A stretch of DNA of 64,000 bases, taken from assembly GCA_950295325.1 (NCBI GenBank), contig OX485803.1:60095554-60159553 (forward strand), in the 5' to 3' direction. Position 1 is the first letter of the stretch; each line of letters starts with the position of its first letter. Under the pieces are notes generated by a model. The model ran no database searches. It had not been told where the DNA came from and saw only the letters and a program-made list of their open reading frames with translations. Shown here piece by piece: positions 21,508 to 33,510 of the stretch. Position numbers and translations under genes: made by a program. Source of the DNA: Polytrichum commune (Eukaryota; Streptophyta; Polytrichopsida; Polytrichales; Polytrichaceae).

Positions 21508-22847
21508 AACTCTCCTTATGTACCAAAAATTCACACTATATTGCATCATTGAAACATTCTCCAATATCAAAATATCATATGTACGAGAGTCCAAATTTAG
21601 GCCTCGAATATCGGCTTGGAATTTGTGACGTCTACATAAATTCATCCACCATGGATGAAAGGGGTTGTAGCGAAAGAAAAAAAAAAAGTCCTCTGAAAGA
21701 TCAAGGCCGATTCATTCCAATTCAACACCACTACACTAATTGGGTGTTTCTGACTCTATTTTTGGAGTCAACTAGTCTTAAAATACTCACCTACATTTTG
21801 CAACATAATTTGCTGCATTTTCACCTTCGCAATGGATGAGTTTACGATGACACGACAAATCCGTAGCCCGAAAAATCAGACTTCAGGCAGAGATTTCCTT
21901 TAAATACTCTTCCACACCCTTCCATTTACTATTTGATTTTGTGGTTAAGACATTCCCGCCTTCCTTCCGAATTTTGCCAGATTCATTTTTATACTTGATA
22001 AAATACATGTTTTATTATAGTAGTAACAACAACAATTATAGTAAGCATGACGTGAATGGACCATTCTTTTCTTTGGGGTCTCGATCGCAAGCGAAATCAC
22101 AAACAGTGCAATGTGAGACCCATTCTGACCCCATAACAGTGTTCAAGTTTGAAGTGTGCACATGTATTTCAATGTGAAGGGCTTCAAACTAATCACACTT
22201 CACTCAAACTTTCAAACTTTTTTGCAGCACCTCACACAAAAAAAACTTACTTGATAGTGGCCGTTTTGTATTGAATATGAAGATAATATGATGTCTCACT
22301 ATATTGAAGAAGTACATGTAACAAAACATGCACCAAAATTATTTAGATTCCCTACATAATGCACTTAATCATCATCCAACTCCAAAGGCAAAGCTTTATG
22401 GATTTTGGTCGATTTCCAAGTGTCGAAAATTCTAGCCCAATCCATGTTTTCTATTGGAGGACCGCATAATGATGCTCGCATCGATGCATCCAATGTTTCG
22501 AGTTTTAATCGAGTTTTGCGATCACTCTTCACCCAATTCTACTTGGGATTTGGAAGTGTCTGGTAGAGTGCAAGGATTGGAGTCCAACTATGTTTCTATT
22601 TGCAAATTGCAGCCACTATGTTTTGTGATAGGCGGTTTTTGGAGAGGCCTCCACTGCGACTGGTGGAAACTTTGCATAGCACCTTTTTGTGAAGTGCCCC
22701 CCCCCCCAAAAAAAAATTCTTTGACAGCCAAAATGGCATTGGACATGTGTTGAAGGTTTCAAGATTGAACATTGCCCCATAATCCCCTACAATTGTATTG
22801 CATGAGTTTTTTTAATGTTTTTGGACATAGCAGAGTTGTCCATGACT
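21508..22847. other. Intergenic, no feature recognised
   Basis: No gene, tRNA or inverted repeat was found. It contains a run of 11 C immediately followed by 9-10 A (22697-22717). Short plus-strand frames near 22454-22753 have no conserved features. Confidence 0.4.
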
Positions 22848-23360
22848 GATCACCACGGGTAGATCACTCTAAGGCATTTTTGTGCACCACGTGCGGCTGG
22901 GGTTTTTTTTGTTTTGGGGCTATTTACCTTCAAGGGTTGAATTAAAGCCTCCCTATAATTACTTAAATTTCAAAAATGGCCCATTTGTTTGCACCCTTTC
23001 ATTACTTATATTATCCAAGTCACTGCAATTTTTTGAACTCTATATTCCTTTTAAGCCATTTTTGGACAAACGGAAATCCCAATTATCATCCATCCCCGTG
23101 AGTCCTAAACCCATTTACATACCATACTAAACATACCTTCTAGGATCCTTATCTTCAGCCCCTATATTAATTTTACAAAAGAAATAATGGCCCACGTTTT
23201 ATGTCCATCTAACTTACTTATAATGGGATTGTCTACATTTAATGGCCCCTTCATTACTTGGAATTCCTTTATAATTTTTATTTCAAATGATTTTAATCCT
23301 CTCTATATTATGCAGCACGTCGTTTTTTAAATGCACTAAGTGATCTACCTGTGCCGATCA
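22848..23360. repeat. Terminal-inverted-repeat element, 513 bp
   Basis: The left end (22848-22893) reads TGATCACCACGGGTAGATCA, then CTCTAAGGCATTTTTGTGCA, then CCACGTGC. The right end (23315-23360) is the reverse complement with about 10 mismatches, ending GATCTACCTGTGCCGATCA. The interior lacks a convincing frame. No second copy and no clear target duplication were seen, so the superfamily is undetermined. Confidence 0.7.
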
Positions 23361-23676
23361 CTTAAGAGATTATGCACCAAATGTGGAGAATTATAAGGTT
23401 GTGCAATTTTTTCATGTGTAGGAAGATAGAAATCAAGAGGACTACAAAAAAGAAAAAGAAAAAGAAAAAGACAAAAAATTGTTATTCTTCCTTAAAATGA
23501 AAGTATGGTGAGTTTTTGAAGCCAAACCTTGGTCCAAACACATTACAAATGTGTAGAGTTTACCACAATTGCTCATTTTGAAACAAATTTCCCCTCACTT
23601 TAGCACTCAGAACCAGGGACATATGTCATAGCACTATGGATTCCCTAGTGATACCATAACCACAGTTGGAGACTTA

Positions 23677-23815
23677 GGGTTAGTTTCCATGTAGGCACTT
23701 TGTGGTAATCTACATTTCCACTAGAAATCTAATGGGCGTTTCTCTTTTATTATTATGCTTCAGCAATGTAGCTATGCCCCCTGTCCAGTAGTTGCCCACG
23801 TCGCTGCCCACTATG
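23677..23815 (+). repeat. PIF/Harbinger-like MITE, left end only
   Basis: TTA followed by GGGTTAGTTTCCATGTAGGC and then CCACTAGAAATC resembles the left end of the nested element at 10914. No matching right end was found before the W-family copy starts at about 23816, so this is a truncated remnant. Confidence 0.45.
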
Positions 23816-24140
23816 GTATGTGGGTGTTATTTGGTTCCTATTTCATGTTCTCCATCTTCTACCGATTAGAAGTATACGACGAAACTCGTGTAGCATTAGC
23901 AAATGTTTGATGAAACATTTGCAAAACCGGATTGAAAACCGGACCTCAATTGATTTCGTCATGATTGTCGGAAGCGCATGTTTCTTGATTTTTGCAATTG
24001 GATACGTAGGTCTTCCCAGTCGTGTTCACCGTTGAGTGGAGAGTCATTATTAATATTTGAGGAACTATTCCAATATCTTTTAAACATGTGTCTTTTACGA
24101 TGTTTGCTTTTTGATCCTCAGTTAAGACCCATGTACCTTA
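23816..24140 (-). repeat. W-family element, minus orientation
   Basis: It begins GTGGGTGTTATTTGGTTCC and then CATGTTCTCCATCTTCTACC, the reverse complement of the right part of other W copies. It ends near a TTTTTGATCCTCAG block, which corresponds to the GAGGACCAAAG block at the opposite end. The distal terminal repeat is not clear. Confidence 0.65.
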
Positions 24141-24163
24141 ATCCTTATTCTCTTTGATACTTA

Positions 24164-24742
24164 GGGTCGCTTCACATCATGGCCGAAAGTTGAGAGGTTG
24201 TCGATTTCCACCAATCGTATTACAAGAAACCAAGAATTCGCCTGTCAACCCTTCACAGTAGAGGCCAAAGGCCAAAGGCCATAGTTCTATAGAACGCCTA
24301 CATGGCAATAGTTTTTTTTACCAAGGCGACGAACTCTCAAAGAATACGGGTTGGATAGGAATGGACACCCAAACTATGGTCGAGAGGCCATCGATTTCTT
24401 GTCATAAAAAATAAAATCTGACAGGATCTTGGCCATTAGATTGGAGGGGTTGTTTTGGGCACGGAATAAAGTGGGATGCTCCTTCTTTCTTTGGACTTTG
24501 GGCTTGGCATTTGGAAGCTTCACACTACAGCTGTCCAAGTCGAGAGGCCGTGGGAGTTCATGGCCAAAGGTTTGGACTTTGGACTTGGCCTCTGGAGACT
24601 TCACACCATGCCCGACTGGAGGCTCCAGTTCCTATAGTTTATTGTCTAGTTAATTGCAGGCCATGTCTTTGGACTCTCAACAACATTTGGCCATTCAATC
24701 CCACGGCCTCTCCACTTGGACGGCCATAGTGTGAAACGGCCC
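24164..24742 (-). mobile_element. PIF/Harbinger-like MITE flanked by TTA
   Basis: The left end GGGTCGCTTCACATCATGGCC and the reverse complement of the right end, GGGCCGTTTCACACTATGGCC, match over about 35 bp. Both outer edges carry TTA, the target duplication known for PIF/Harbinger elements. The interior includes a TTGGAGGGGTTGTTTTGGGCA block and an AAAGTGGGATGCTCC block shared with the inverted copy at 26339-26667. At about 579 bp it is too short to encode a transposase. Confidence 0.8.
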
Positions 24743-24895
24743 TTAATATTGTTCCCTTTGTAGTGCAGACTGATGCAAAAGGAGAGGCCGCAATCAGAAT
24801 CCCAAGATCATAAGTTAGAGGTGCTTTACGACAAACTCTAAAACCAAAGCTACCGGGCTGGCTCCAGGCACTTTTGGTATGGTTCCATTGTAGCA

Positions 24896-27440
24896 TGCCT
24901 AAGTGGGATGGATGTGAGTCAGGAATGGAAGTGATGGATGAACGGGCAGACTCGGGGCTTAGGTCCCCCTCCTCCCATGCAATAATGCGGTCGTTCAAAC
25001 AAAATAGGAAGCTCCGCACTAAATTCACTGCAAGCAAGCCATGCAGTAAAACCAAAGGGAAGAGAGAATGTAATAAGGTCACCCCAAGGGGTACTTACTT
25101 TATGGCCAAGCGGGCAGCTGGTGGGTCAGTTGAGAAAAAAAAGAAAAAAAAGAAAAAGAAAAAACGTTTTTTTGCAGGGCATGATTTATTACGATGGTTT
25201 AATGCGGGATTTATGGTTGTATAAATTACGATGATTATTAATTGGGGAATTCCTCCCCCCCCCCACCCCTCGCCTTCCACCCCACTAGCTACTTGCTCAC
25301 TTAATGTTGGAGTGTGGTGTGTGTTAGTTGTAAGGAAATCGTGCTCAAGGAGGAAGCAAGGCCGCATCATTGAGGGGCGGGAGCAAGGGAGAGTGTGAGT
25401 GTGTGTGTTGTTGTTGTTGTACCCGGGATGACAAAACCCCCCCTCCCTCAATAATAATGTGGCAGATGGGACACGAAACCACACCACAAATGCTCATGAA
25501 AACCCTTGGAGTACGGGATCGGAGTTATGATAAAAACCCACGTTAATAAACTCCCCCTTTTGCATTATGAAATGATAACAACACAAGGACGGACGACACA
25601 CACACACACATATTAGTCGCTCGCTCCCAACACTTAATTCTACCCCCCCCCCCACTCGCACAAGCCGAGTGTTATTGCGACGTAGGTAGTGGCAAAAGTG
25701 GGGAAATTAACAACACTTTGAAGTATTTTCGTGGTCAAGATTCCGCGCATGTGGACGCCACCTCCGCGAGCCTCCTCGTATAGTGGGACACAAGTACGGG
25801 GAGGGGGAGGGGGGGGGTTTATTTATTGGGTTTCATGGCGATAAAGAAATAGGGGGGCCGAAGTAGTGGTTCGGACAATAATCTCGCTTTGTTTGTATTT
25901 TAAGCCGCCAATGAGAGGGGTGGTGGTTGGGCGCTTAAAAAAAGATTGTGTTCTTGTGTTCACACAAATGTTGCACATGGTAGTGGGAAAGCATGTGTGT
26001 GTGTGTTTGCTCGCCCAAAGGGTAAGGGGTCGACATAATTTCCCCGTTATTCTTATCATGTGCCCATGATGGTCCGATCGTGTTGATATCTCCCCCCCCC
26101 CCCCCCTCATCGATTTTTTGGATTTCGTTGACTTCAATACGGGCTTCGACGGTATTGATCATGTGATCTCCGCCAAATGATGGTAGTAATGGAAACACCA
26201 TAATTTTAGCTTCTCAAAAACAATCACGTCGCCCCCTCATTATTGGTATACATGCCTTTGAATTCGACTCGTATCATGCCCTTGGAAACTACACTTTTGA
26301 TGTCGATATGGTCGATTGCTTGGGCATGGCTAGGTTAAGGGCCACTTCACGCTATGGCCGTCCAAGTCGAGAGGCCGTGGGATCGAATGGCCAAACTTTG
26401 TTGGGAGTCCAACGAAATGGGCTGAAAATAGATAACCAATAAAAAAAAAGAGGAATTGGAGCCTTTGGCCGGGCATAGTGTGAAGCCGGCCAAGTCCAAA
26501 AACCAAACCGGTATCATTTGTTCGGAGCATCCCACTTTATTCTCTGTCCAAAACAACCCCTCCAATCTAACAGTCAAGATGTTGCCAGTTTTTTTAATTT
26601 ATATATGAAAAAAAACAAAATGGACATCCTCTCGACCATAGTCTGGGTTTCCCGACTCTGACTTGGGTTAAGTTGCTATGTGTGTGTGTGTGTGTCAAAG
26701 AGACTAAATGTGTGGAAGGAGACATGGATTTAGGCATGATGGAGGTGAGTTTGTATTATTTTACTTTTAAACCGATCCAATTGCACCTCCTTTTGTTGTT
26801 GACGCTTTGTTGGTGAGGCATGTGCAATATGAGTATTTCCCATTAACAAGTTTATGGTGAAATCCATTTCCTCATTGGATTATGTTCGTAACTAATTGAC
26901 TGGTAAGTGAACATATTATGATACGTTAATATCGCGTCGGTGCCCTCTACATTGGAACGCAAATGATTGTGTTGGAACATATTACCCGTAGCTAACATTT
27001 AGGTGTTGTATTTGCTAACATTTAGGTGAAGCCGGAGTGGGGGATAGAAGAGAAGACGGGGAAAGAGATGCCATGGCACTACACATGGCACTTTGTCACT
27101 AAACATTTTACTAGGAAATGTAGTGTTCATGTTGTTTAATTTAAAGGTACGTGTATAATTTCTCATGAAAAGTAGAGTGCCCGGGTGATGTGAACCCTAC
27201 CCAAGAGAGTTGTCATAAACCTATTTTGGAATTGATTGTTACCATCCGACAACAACCTCTACATGTTACTAAACTTCAATGATAGTCACATGCCCCATGA
27301 TTGGCAGAATTTTGTTAATAATTCAAAGCTTGAAGGTGGTGTCAAACTCTTAAGGACACCCATCAACTATGACATGGTCCACATGATGTGTTGTACCATC
27401 CGCACACAAGTATTAAAAGACTTCTATTTGGACTATAAGG
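24896..27440 (+). repeat. 2.5 kb dispersed repeat, copy 1 (partner 45795-48535)
   Basis: Ordered, same-strand similarity to 45795-48535. Shared blocks include CGGTCGTTCAAACAAAA, TGTAAGGAAATCGTGCTCAA, TGAAGTATTTTCGTGGTCAA, GCATGTGGACGCCACCT, GGACAATAATCTC, GTTGACTTCAATACGGGC, GATTGCTTGGGCATGGCTA, GTGATGTGAACCCTACC and TGACATGGTCCACATGATGTG. Short frames conserved at the protein level (VDFNTGFDG; ALGNYTFDVD..VDCL; LKYFRGQDS..HVDAT) suggest an ancestral coding unit, now broken by stops, C/G runs and a PIF-like insertion at 26339. I do not recognise the protein. Confidence 0.7.
26339..26667 (+). mobile_element. PIF/Harbinger-like MITE inside copy 1 of the 2.5 kb repeat
   Basis: The left end, TAA then GGGCCACTTCACGCTATGGCC, continues with GTCCAAGTCGAGAGGCCGTGG, matching the element at 24164-24742 in reverse orientation. 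The right end is worn but is followed by TTAA. The sister copy at 45.8-48.5 kb lacks this insertion at the corresponding place (about 47455), so it arrived after the duplication. Confidence 0.75.
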
Positions 27441-27809
27441 TTGCGGATGTATAGTTCTTACTTACAACATAAGATTGGAAGCTATGAAGTTTGTGATTAC
27501 GACGAATTGAGATTGACCAAAAGCAATGTTAATGTCTTTTATGACATGGATGTGATCATTTTATTGTGCTTCATAACTTCTCATGGATGGTTCACAAATG
27601 TATGTGTGTGTGTGTGTCTCACATGTATATCAACTAGCCTTAGCTCTTGATGGAATAAAACATCCCAATATAAAATCAACTAGGTGTTAGGTGAATCTAG
27701 AATCATGCAAGAATTTCAGGCACAATGAAATTGCATCCATGGATATTCTAGAAACGGGCCCTAGGGTATAAATGGGATAAAGTAACCCTTAAACTTGGCA
27801 TTTAAGTGC
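27441..27809. other. Intergenic with a short (GT)n tract
   Basis: A short GT microsatellite lies at about 27600-27618. No gene or terminal repeat was recognised. Confidence 0.45.
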
Positions 27810-28185
27810 ATAATAATGTTCAACATTGCTGTGAGTTGTGACCTATGTTACATAACGGTCTTCAAGTCGACAAATGTACATAAATGATATTTGGCATTAG
27901 TATGCTCAAGAACGTCTTCCTCGCGCAACACCGATATACAAACACGTGACACTTGCCATGAGTATGCTAAATACTATCTTCCCCTTTCATTCTAAAACGC
28001 AAAACTATCATCTCAAGTATCCCAGCGTGCTATACTAAATGTCACAATGTAAGTAAATTTTCACTTAAAAAGCTACTTATGCTGACGCATAGTATGACAT
28101 ATCAACAGTAAACATACGCTTTGAGACCTCTAGGCATCTAGTTTGGACCCTTCGCAAATAGTGTGCGTGGCACTGAAAACCTAAA
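27810..28185 (-). repeat. MITE, group C, minus strand, partial
   Basis: The reverse complement contains group C landmarks: GCCTAGAGGTCTCAAAGCG, a GGGATACTTGAGATGATAG block, AGCATACT(C/A)ATG, and TTGTCGACTTGAAGACC in place of TTAGTCAACTTGTAGACC. Neither terminus is fully preserved. Confidence 0.65.
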
Positions 28186-28681
28186 CAGTGCAGTCACATG
28201 TTTGGCAAGTGCATAAAAGAAATCATGTCTCTGGACACAAAGAAAGGTTTCAGAGCAGTCATGACCCTTTTATTTTCACAGAAAAAAATCATTGTCACAC
28301 AATCTCAAAGCGCATCATAAACTAGAGAAGGAGCATGACCTTCTACTGCGGATGGTTCAATTAATTATTTGTGACATTGAATACCAAAAAAAGTAGTATT
28401 AAAACGGGGTCTTAAATCCGGTAGATTGCTTCTTGAAACAAAATTGAAGTTAAGTACTCGAATGTAGGTTGTGTAGGAAGCAAGCATGAGAGAGAGAGAG
28501 AGAGAGAGAGAGAAGCCTAATTTGATGACCTTCTCATGAAGGCCACTCGTTTATTTGTGGTGTTGAATATCGAATAAAATGGTACACAATCTGATAGACT
28601 TCTTATGAAAGACTGTGTTTAGGGTTTCCCAGCAAAAGTATACCCTATTCTATACAATGCATGTCATCTATTTGTATTATA
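28186..28681. other. Intergenic with (GA)n microsatellite
   Basis: The GA run lies at about 28490-28513. Two short flanking stretches share CTTCT(C/T)ATGA(A/A)(G)G-like text, hinting at a small duplication (28530 and 28600). No gene was recognised. Confidence 0.45.
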
Positions 28682-29230
28682 CTACACTCTTTATGGTATT
28701 TAGTGTCATGTACACTATTTGCGAAGGGCCTAAACTAGATGCCTACAGGTTTCAGAGTGTCACATCCACTTATTGCCAGTTTGTCGTATTGTTTGTCAAC
28801 ATAAGTAACTTTTAAAAGCAAAAATTTACTTCTATGACGACATTTAGTGTAGCACGTTGGGATACTCGAGATGATAGTTTTGTGTTTTAGTACGCAAGGG
28901 GAAGATATTATCGAACTTACTAATGGCAAAGTGTCTTGCGTTTACATTTTAGTATGCAAGAGAAAGATGTTCATGAGCATACTTATGCCAAGTGTCATTT
29001 GTGTGCACTTTAGTCAACTTGTAGACCATTGTGCAACATAGAAATACACCTCATAACAAAATTGGACATACTCGTGTTAATTTCTTAGTAAGCGTGCTTG
29101 AACGCCACGTATCACGAGGTGACATTAACGCTAAAGTTGTTGATCGTTACTGTAACCTAGCATTACACCTTAAGACACGGTAAGTGACACTATTACGCAT
29201 GTGACACTAAACACCATAAATGGTTTAGTG
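28682..29230 (+). repeat. MITE, group C, complete copy
   Basis: This is a reference copy of about 549 bp. The left end is CTACACTCTTTATGG then TATTTAGTGTCATG. The right end reads CATGTGACACTAAACACC then ATAAATGGTTTAG. Internal near-repeats of TTTTAGTATGCAAGAGAAAGATG occur twice (about 28888 and 28957). It has no coding capacity. The ends are of the same type as groups A and B although the interior is unrelated. Confidence 0.8.
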
Positions 29231-29914
29231 CAAAGCTAGTAACACATGACAACCCAGGCATACACTTTTTGTTTGGGAAATCACCGCCACCCGATACTAC
29301 AAAACATACACATTTACATTACAATCTCCGAAGTTTCGACACGTCGACGATTGAACTTTTGTGAACAATTTTAACTCGCACCATCCAATAATCTACCACA
29401 AGCAGTTAGGTATCGATCTTTTGCATTAGACCGAGCTGTTTACAAAATCGATTTCGCTTGGGCCTTAATTAAGTGGCTAACATAAAACTATCACATTGCA
29501 GTAAAAAGAAGAAGTATATAAGACCCTTGGAATATACGGAACCCTTTAAAACCGGCATCCAACATTTATGAGGCCACTTTTTGGGCAAGGGTCAACACAA
29601 ATTGCAAAAAGTACTATATATATATATCACCCACCCACGTTGGATTCAACATGTTGGAAGACCGTGACCATGTCGGATGGATGCGAGGTTTGTGTGACTC
29701 GAGTCTCAATGCAAGATTGAGTTTGTCTTTGACTCCTTGAATTCATTCCGAGACCCCCTCACTCTCATGGCACAAATCACCACATCGTCGGCATTTAAAT
29801 CTAATGGTTGGTAGCTAGGGCCACCGATCAAAAGACCGCTTCATCCGGTCAATTCAAAACGGGGCCTTAAAATCTCCGATGATATTCTTAATCAGGGCGG
29901 TGTGGTTCTACACA
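29231..29914. other. Intergenic, no feature recognised
   Basis: A short (TA)n run lies at about 29613-29628. The text CATGGCACAAATCACCACATC near 29767 is nearly identical to 12627-12650 (both followed by a GGCATTTA block), a short shared fragment of unknown origin. Confidence 0.45.
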
Positions 29915-30444
29915 CGCGATGACAAGGGCCATGAGCGGAAGAAGATTGATGTAGGGTTTCTCGTGGTCATGGGCGGTGGTCCGAAGACCGTGACCAAGAG
30001 AAATATTTTTGCTAGGGTTCAGGCGGGTACTATGGGCCCTCTGCCATCCACCTTCATTCAGCTAACTGAAGTCCACATCATTTTATAAGAGCCTTGGTCA
30101 AGGGACATAGTGGGAAGTCGGTTTAGGTTAGGACGTAGTGTTCTAAATGAGAGTACAACTTTATTAAAGATGACCATTTGCTGAAAATATATACATTGTT
30201 GAACTAGAGGTTGTTGAAATATGTTTTTACATTTCATGGTCAACTTTCCTCGTCACAAAGTCCGGGTGACCACGAAACATTCTCCGTTTTCGACATGTAG
30301 GATGTCATGTCACTTTCTCGTCCATTATTTGACACAATCACTTTGTATTTTTGTTGGCCATGTGTAAAATGAAGTGTGACCGCCACTCATTTCTCAACCA
30401 ATGAGAGAGAAATAGGAAGTGGTGGTCGCGCCATCGTGGTCATT
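29915..30444 (+). repeat. Dispersed repeat, partner at 55285-55819
   Basis: The order of blocks matches 55285-55819: CAAGGGCC(A/G)TG, TCATGG(G/T)C..CGGTGGT, GAAGACCGTGACCAAGAGAAAT, CCACATCA, CTTTCTCGTCCATT, AAAATGAAGTG and CGCCACTCATTTCTCAACC. Both copies are followed directly by a MITE. A 69-codon open frame (29879-30088) lies within it but is not open in the partner, so I do not call it a gene. Confidence 0.7.
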
Positions 30445-30838
30445 ATACTAAATATTGGACTTGGTGTCACCAATTCTTTTTGTCTTGCTCAATACCAATT
30501 GTGAATTGCCCGTGTAATGTCACCAACACTAAATGTAAACCCAACATTTTTTGTCAACCTTGAGAAAATACAATTTGGATATTATAGATTGATAATCTCG
30601 CAATTACAATCACTTACCAAGTGATCTTTCATCCAAGTTTCAATCATCCATGACAATATTTCATTACGGAATTGTTGGGATGCATAAAACACCAAACTAA
30701 AAGTGAATGAACTAAAAGTAAGTAAGGATCACAATACTTGTGACTTATTCTTAAGAAGTGGCATTAAAAAAAGTTATCAAAATGACATAAAACACCATAT
30801 GACACTAAACACGATATATTAGTGTAGTGTAAACATAT
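30445..30838 (+). repeat. MITE, group B, nearly complete
   Basis: The left end is worn (TACTAAATATTGGACTTGG). The body carries TTGTCTTGCTCAATACCAATTG, CAATCATCCATGACAATATTTC, TAAGAAGTGGCATT and ACACCATATGACACTAAACAC. The right end is TTAGTGTAGTG. Confidence 0.8.
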
Positions 30839-31391
30839 GCCCTCATAAAATATTGGGAGGCTTATTATTAAGCCATCCATCGGTATACTATTACTCATGA
30901 AGCCTAAGTTGCTCCATGGGAGCCTTGGAAGATTCAAGCACAATGAAGTCGGATGTCGGCATCTTCAACTCTTTTAGATTGAATCCACGCCAATCTTTCA
31001 AAGTTCCCATGGAACAACTTAGGCCTCTCCGGTAATGTTATGGGCTCCAAGAGCGGGAGTGATCTAGGGGTGGATGAGAAGGCATGATCTACAATGTCAC
31101 ATTGAAAACAAAAATTAAAGCAATTTCTTTAACCAACAAAGTCGTGAAGAAACTCGATGCACAATTCCCATGACTTGCGGCTAAATATGGTGGCTCTCAC
31201 ATGTTAATGTTCATGAGCGTGTATAGTAAACAACAACCGGTTTCCATATATCGTGCTAAAACTTACAATGATAGTACTTGGACAAGTTGGTGTTAAATGG
31301 TTTTGTATTAGTAGATGCTACATACTCTGCAAAGGTATAATTTAGTCGATAATTTTTTTAGTATTGGTTGTTAAAAAGTGGTAAGTAACTT
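30839..31391. other. Intergenic, no feature recognised
   Basis: A local inverted pair, GGAGCCTTGGAAGATTC (30930) versus GAATCCACGCCAATCTTTCAAAGTTCC (30978), is weak. No gene was recognised. Confidence 0.4.
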
Positions 31392-31737
31392 GGGTGTGTG
31401 GGTGTTATTTGGTTTGGTTTTTCATTTTCTCCAACTTCCACCAATTAGTTAGTTACACAATGCAACATGCGAAAATATTTGATGAAGCATCTACAAACTT
31501 TGAAGAATCAGTTCGTTTGAAATCATCATGGTGTACTTTTAGTCCCATCAACCTTTTTGACTTCCCTTGACTTTGAAGTCGATTTCATTTCATTGAGTGT
31601 GGATAAGATTTGAGCATGCAGTCCGATCTCATTTGAACATGTCTCTTCATGGCATTTGTTCTTTGATCCTCACCGAACCCCACACCAATCAAACATAGGT
31701 GTCTCATTGACAAAAGGAACTAAATAATACCCACATA
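31392..31737 (-). repeat. W-family element, minus orientation, complete
   Basis: This is the clearest W copy. The left end is GTGTGGGTGTTATTTGGTTT and the right end AACTAAATAATACCCACATA. The interior has CATTTTCTCCAACTTCCACC and TTTGATCCTCACCGAACCCC, matching the other copies in reverse. A tetranucleotide microsatellite abuts the right end. Confidence 0.8.
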
Positions 31738-31768
31738 TGTATGTATGTATGTATGTATGTATATATGT
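31736..31768. repeat. (ATGT)n microsatellite
   Basis: About six ATGT units followed by ATATATGTAT. It starts exactly where the W-family terminal repeat ends. Confidence 0.9.
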
Positions 31769-31997
31769 ATACTCTCACATGTAGGAATCCTTGTGTAGCT
31801 TCATCATGTGGATTGTGTGAATTAGCATTTTGAGATGCAATACTTATATCTCCACCCCTCAAAAGAGTTTCATCCATGTGCAAGGGATGAGCATATATGT
31901 TGATGCACCAATGCACACTCACTCCCAAAAAAAGTTTCCCTTTCAAAAGTACCAAGATACCCACAATCGAAATGGATCCTAATACTGCACCAGCTCC

Positions 31998-32060
31998 GGG
32001 AAGATTTTTGGGCAATAATCGGTTAAGATCCTAGTGTTTCCAAGTTTAACCGGTTAGATG
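31998..32060 (+). repeat. CCGGTT-family element, fragment
   Basis: It contains GGGCAATAATCGGTTAAGATCC, a TAGTGTTTCCAAG block and TTTAACCGGTTAGATGTTG, then loses similarity. Only the left end of the family is present. Confidence 0.65.
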
Positions 32061-33311
32061 TTGTGATCCCACGTTAATTGCAATTTCATTAGAATATTAG
32101 TGTGGCACACACTAATTATGACCACGCTAGTTTTTCACTCACACTAATAAGATTGTTTAGTGTACCTACTAGTTCTCAACATTCATTGACAGTGTAAGGT
32201 ATTTGGGCCTTACATTGTCACTCTTTTTGAAGTGGACAAATGTCTTAGAGTTGCATATGTCAAGATTTTGTAGGTAGTTCAGAAATTCACACCAAGAAGG
32301 ACACGTGGAGAAAGGAGATTGGACCATGTGCTCAAAATGTGTTAAAAAAAGTACGTGTTCTAGGAGTTCTAACACAACTAGGAGGGCTTATCTTATATAA
32401 ACAATTAATGAGATAGGGAACTACACTTCAACTTTTTGTAATGGCTTTTGCATCTTAGTTCCAATTCTAAAATTTGCAACAATAATCTTTGTTATTCGCA
32501 ATTGCTAATAAGATGAGATGATTATGGATTCCGCATTTCAGGTTCCACATACTCCATTTGAACAAAAATGTGGATTATCATTTGGAGTGACACTTGTAAC
32601 AACCCATGACACCATGTATGCAACTCATACATCATGTATGCATGGCACATCTCCTATATATGGAGGAGCGGTGCTTTTTTTGTTTATGACTGGATGACAA
32701 TTATCGCCACAAAAAAAAAACCTTGCCTCTCTCATGCACTACAACATTCCTAATTGACATAAAACTTTGCATCAAACATACCATATTCAAAATATCTAAT
32801 GTCGCACATATGTCAGTTGGTGTAACTCGATATGGAAGGTGTGCACTTGTGGCAGTTTCGTCTACAATTGCAAAGCTTCCCAACAAATTACAAAATAATG
32901 GTGTCAAGATTTGTAAGGTGATTCAAGTACGTATATTGCCCCTCTTTTGAATGAGGCTAACATTTTATCTCTTGGAGATGATTTGAGTGGAGGTTCGATC
33001 AAAAAATCAACCCCAATTTAATTTCAAAATTATTGCCCCTTAAAACCATTATTGATGTTCCTAATATAATATGCTACGTAGCAAAACTTCAATGTATAAA
33101 ATTTGGACCGTGAGTACTCACATGTAACCTGCAAACATCTACACACTCGGATTTATCAAAGAAGCTTTATTTCTTTAGCTACAGTGGTTGAAATCAAGGT
33201 CACATTTTCTTAGCAAACTTGAGGGTAATTGGGCATGGGAAGGGAGGGGTTAAATTGACCACACCAAATGGTGGGGCCCAACTTCAACTTATCTAATAGT
33301 TTTGTTGAGTT
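32061..33311. other. Intergenic, no gene recognised
   Basis: A stretch at about 32097-32163 has repeated TAGTGTG/CACACTA text, probably a worn MITE end. The overlapping open frames near 32701-32950 have no recognisable features. Confidence 0.4.
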
Positions 33312-33510
33312 TTACTTTATGGTATTTAGTGTCACTAACTATATGGGATATGCAATACTCCAACTTTTTCCAAAGAATGTAAGTTTTCATGAGATAAAGT
33401 CCATACAACCTATTTAATCTTTTTTGGTAAACATAAATTCATCAACAAGGAGTTATGACCTTGCATGATTCCAAATAGTAAGTGACACTGCATATTAATA
33501 AACATCGTAT
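33312..33510. repeat. MITE, group A, diverged copy
   Basis: The left side has TTTATGGTATTTAGTGTCACT. The right side has CCAAATAGTAAGTGACACTG. The interior GTCCATACAACCTATTTAA block is in the opposite sense to the copy at 307-532. The outer few bases of both ends are worn. Confidence 0.65.

Noticed and set aside
21260-21839. Open frames spanning the N run
   Set aside because: The middle is 200 undetermined bases, so the frames are artefacts of the gap.
24874-25224. 116-codon plus-strand frame ending in a lysine run
   Set aside because: The lysine run is an AAG/A-rich tract, and the frame lies in a dispersed repeat and is not conserved in the partner copy.
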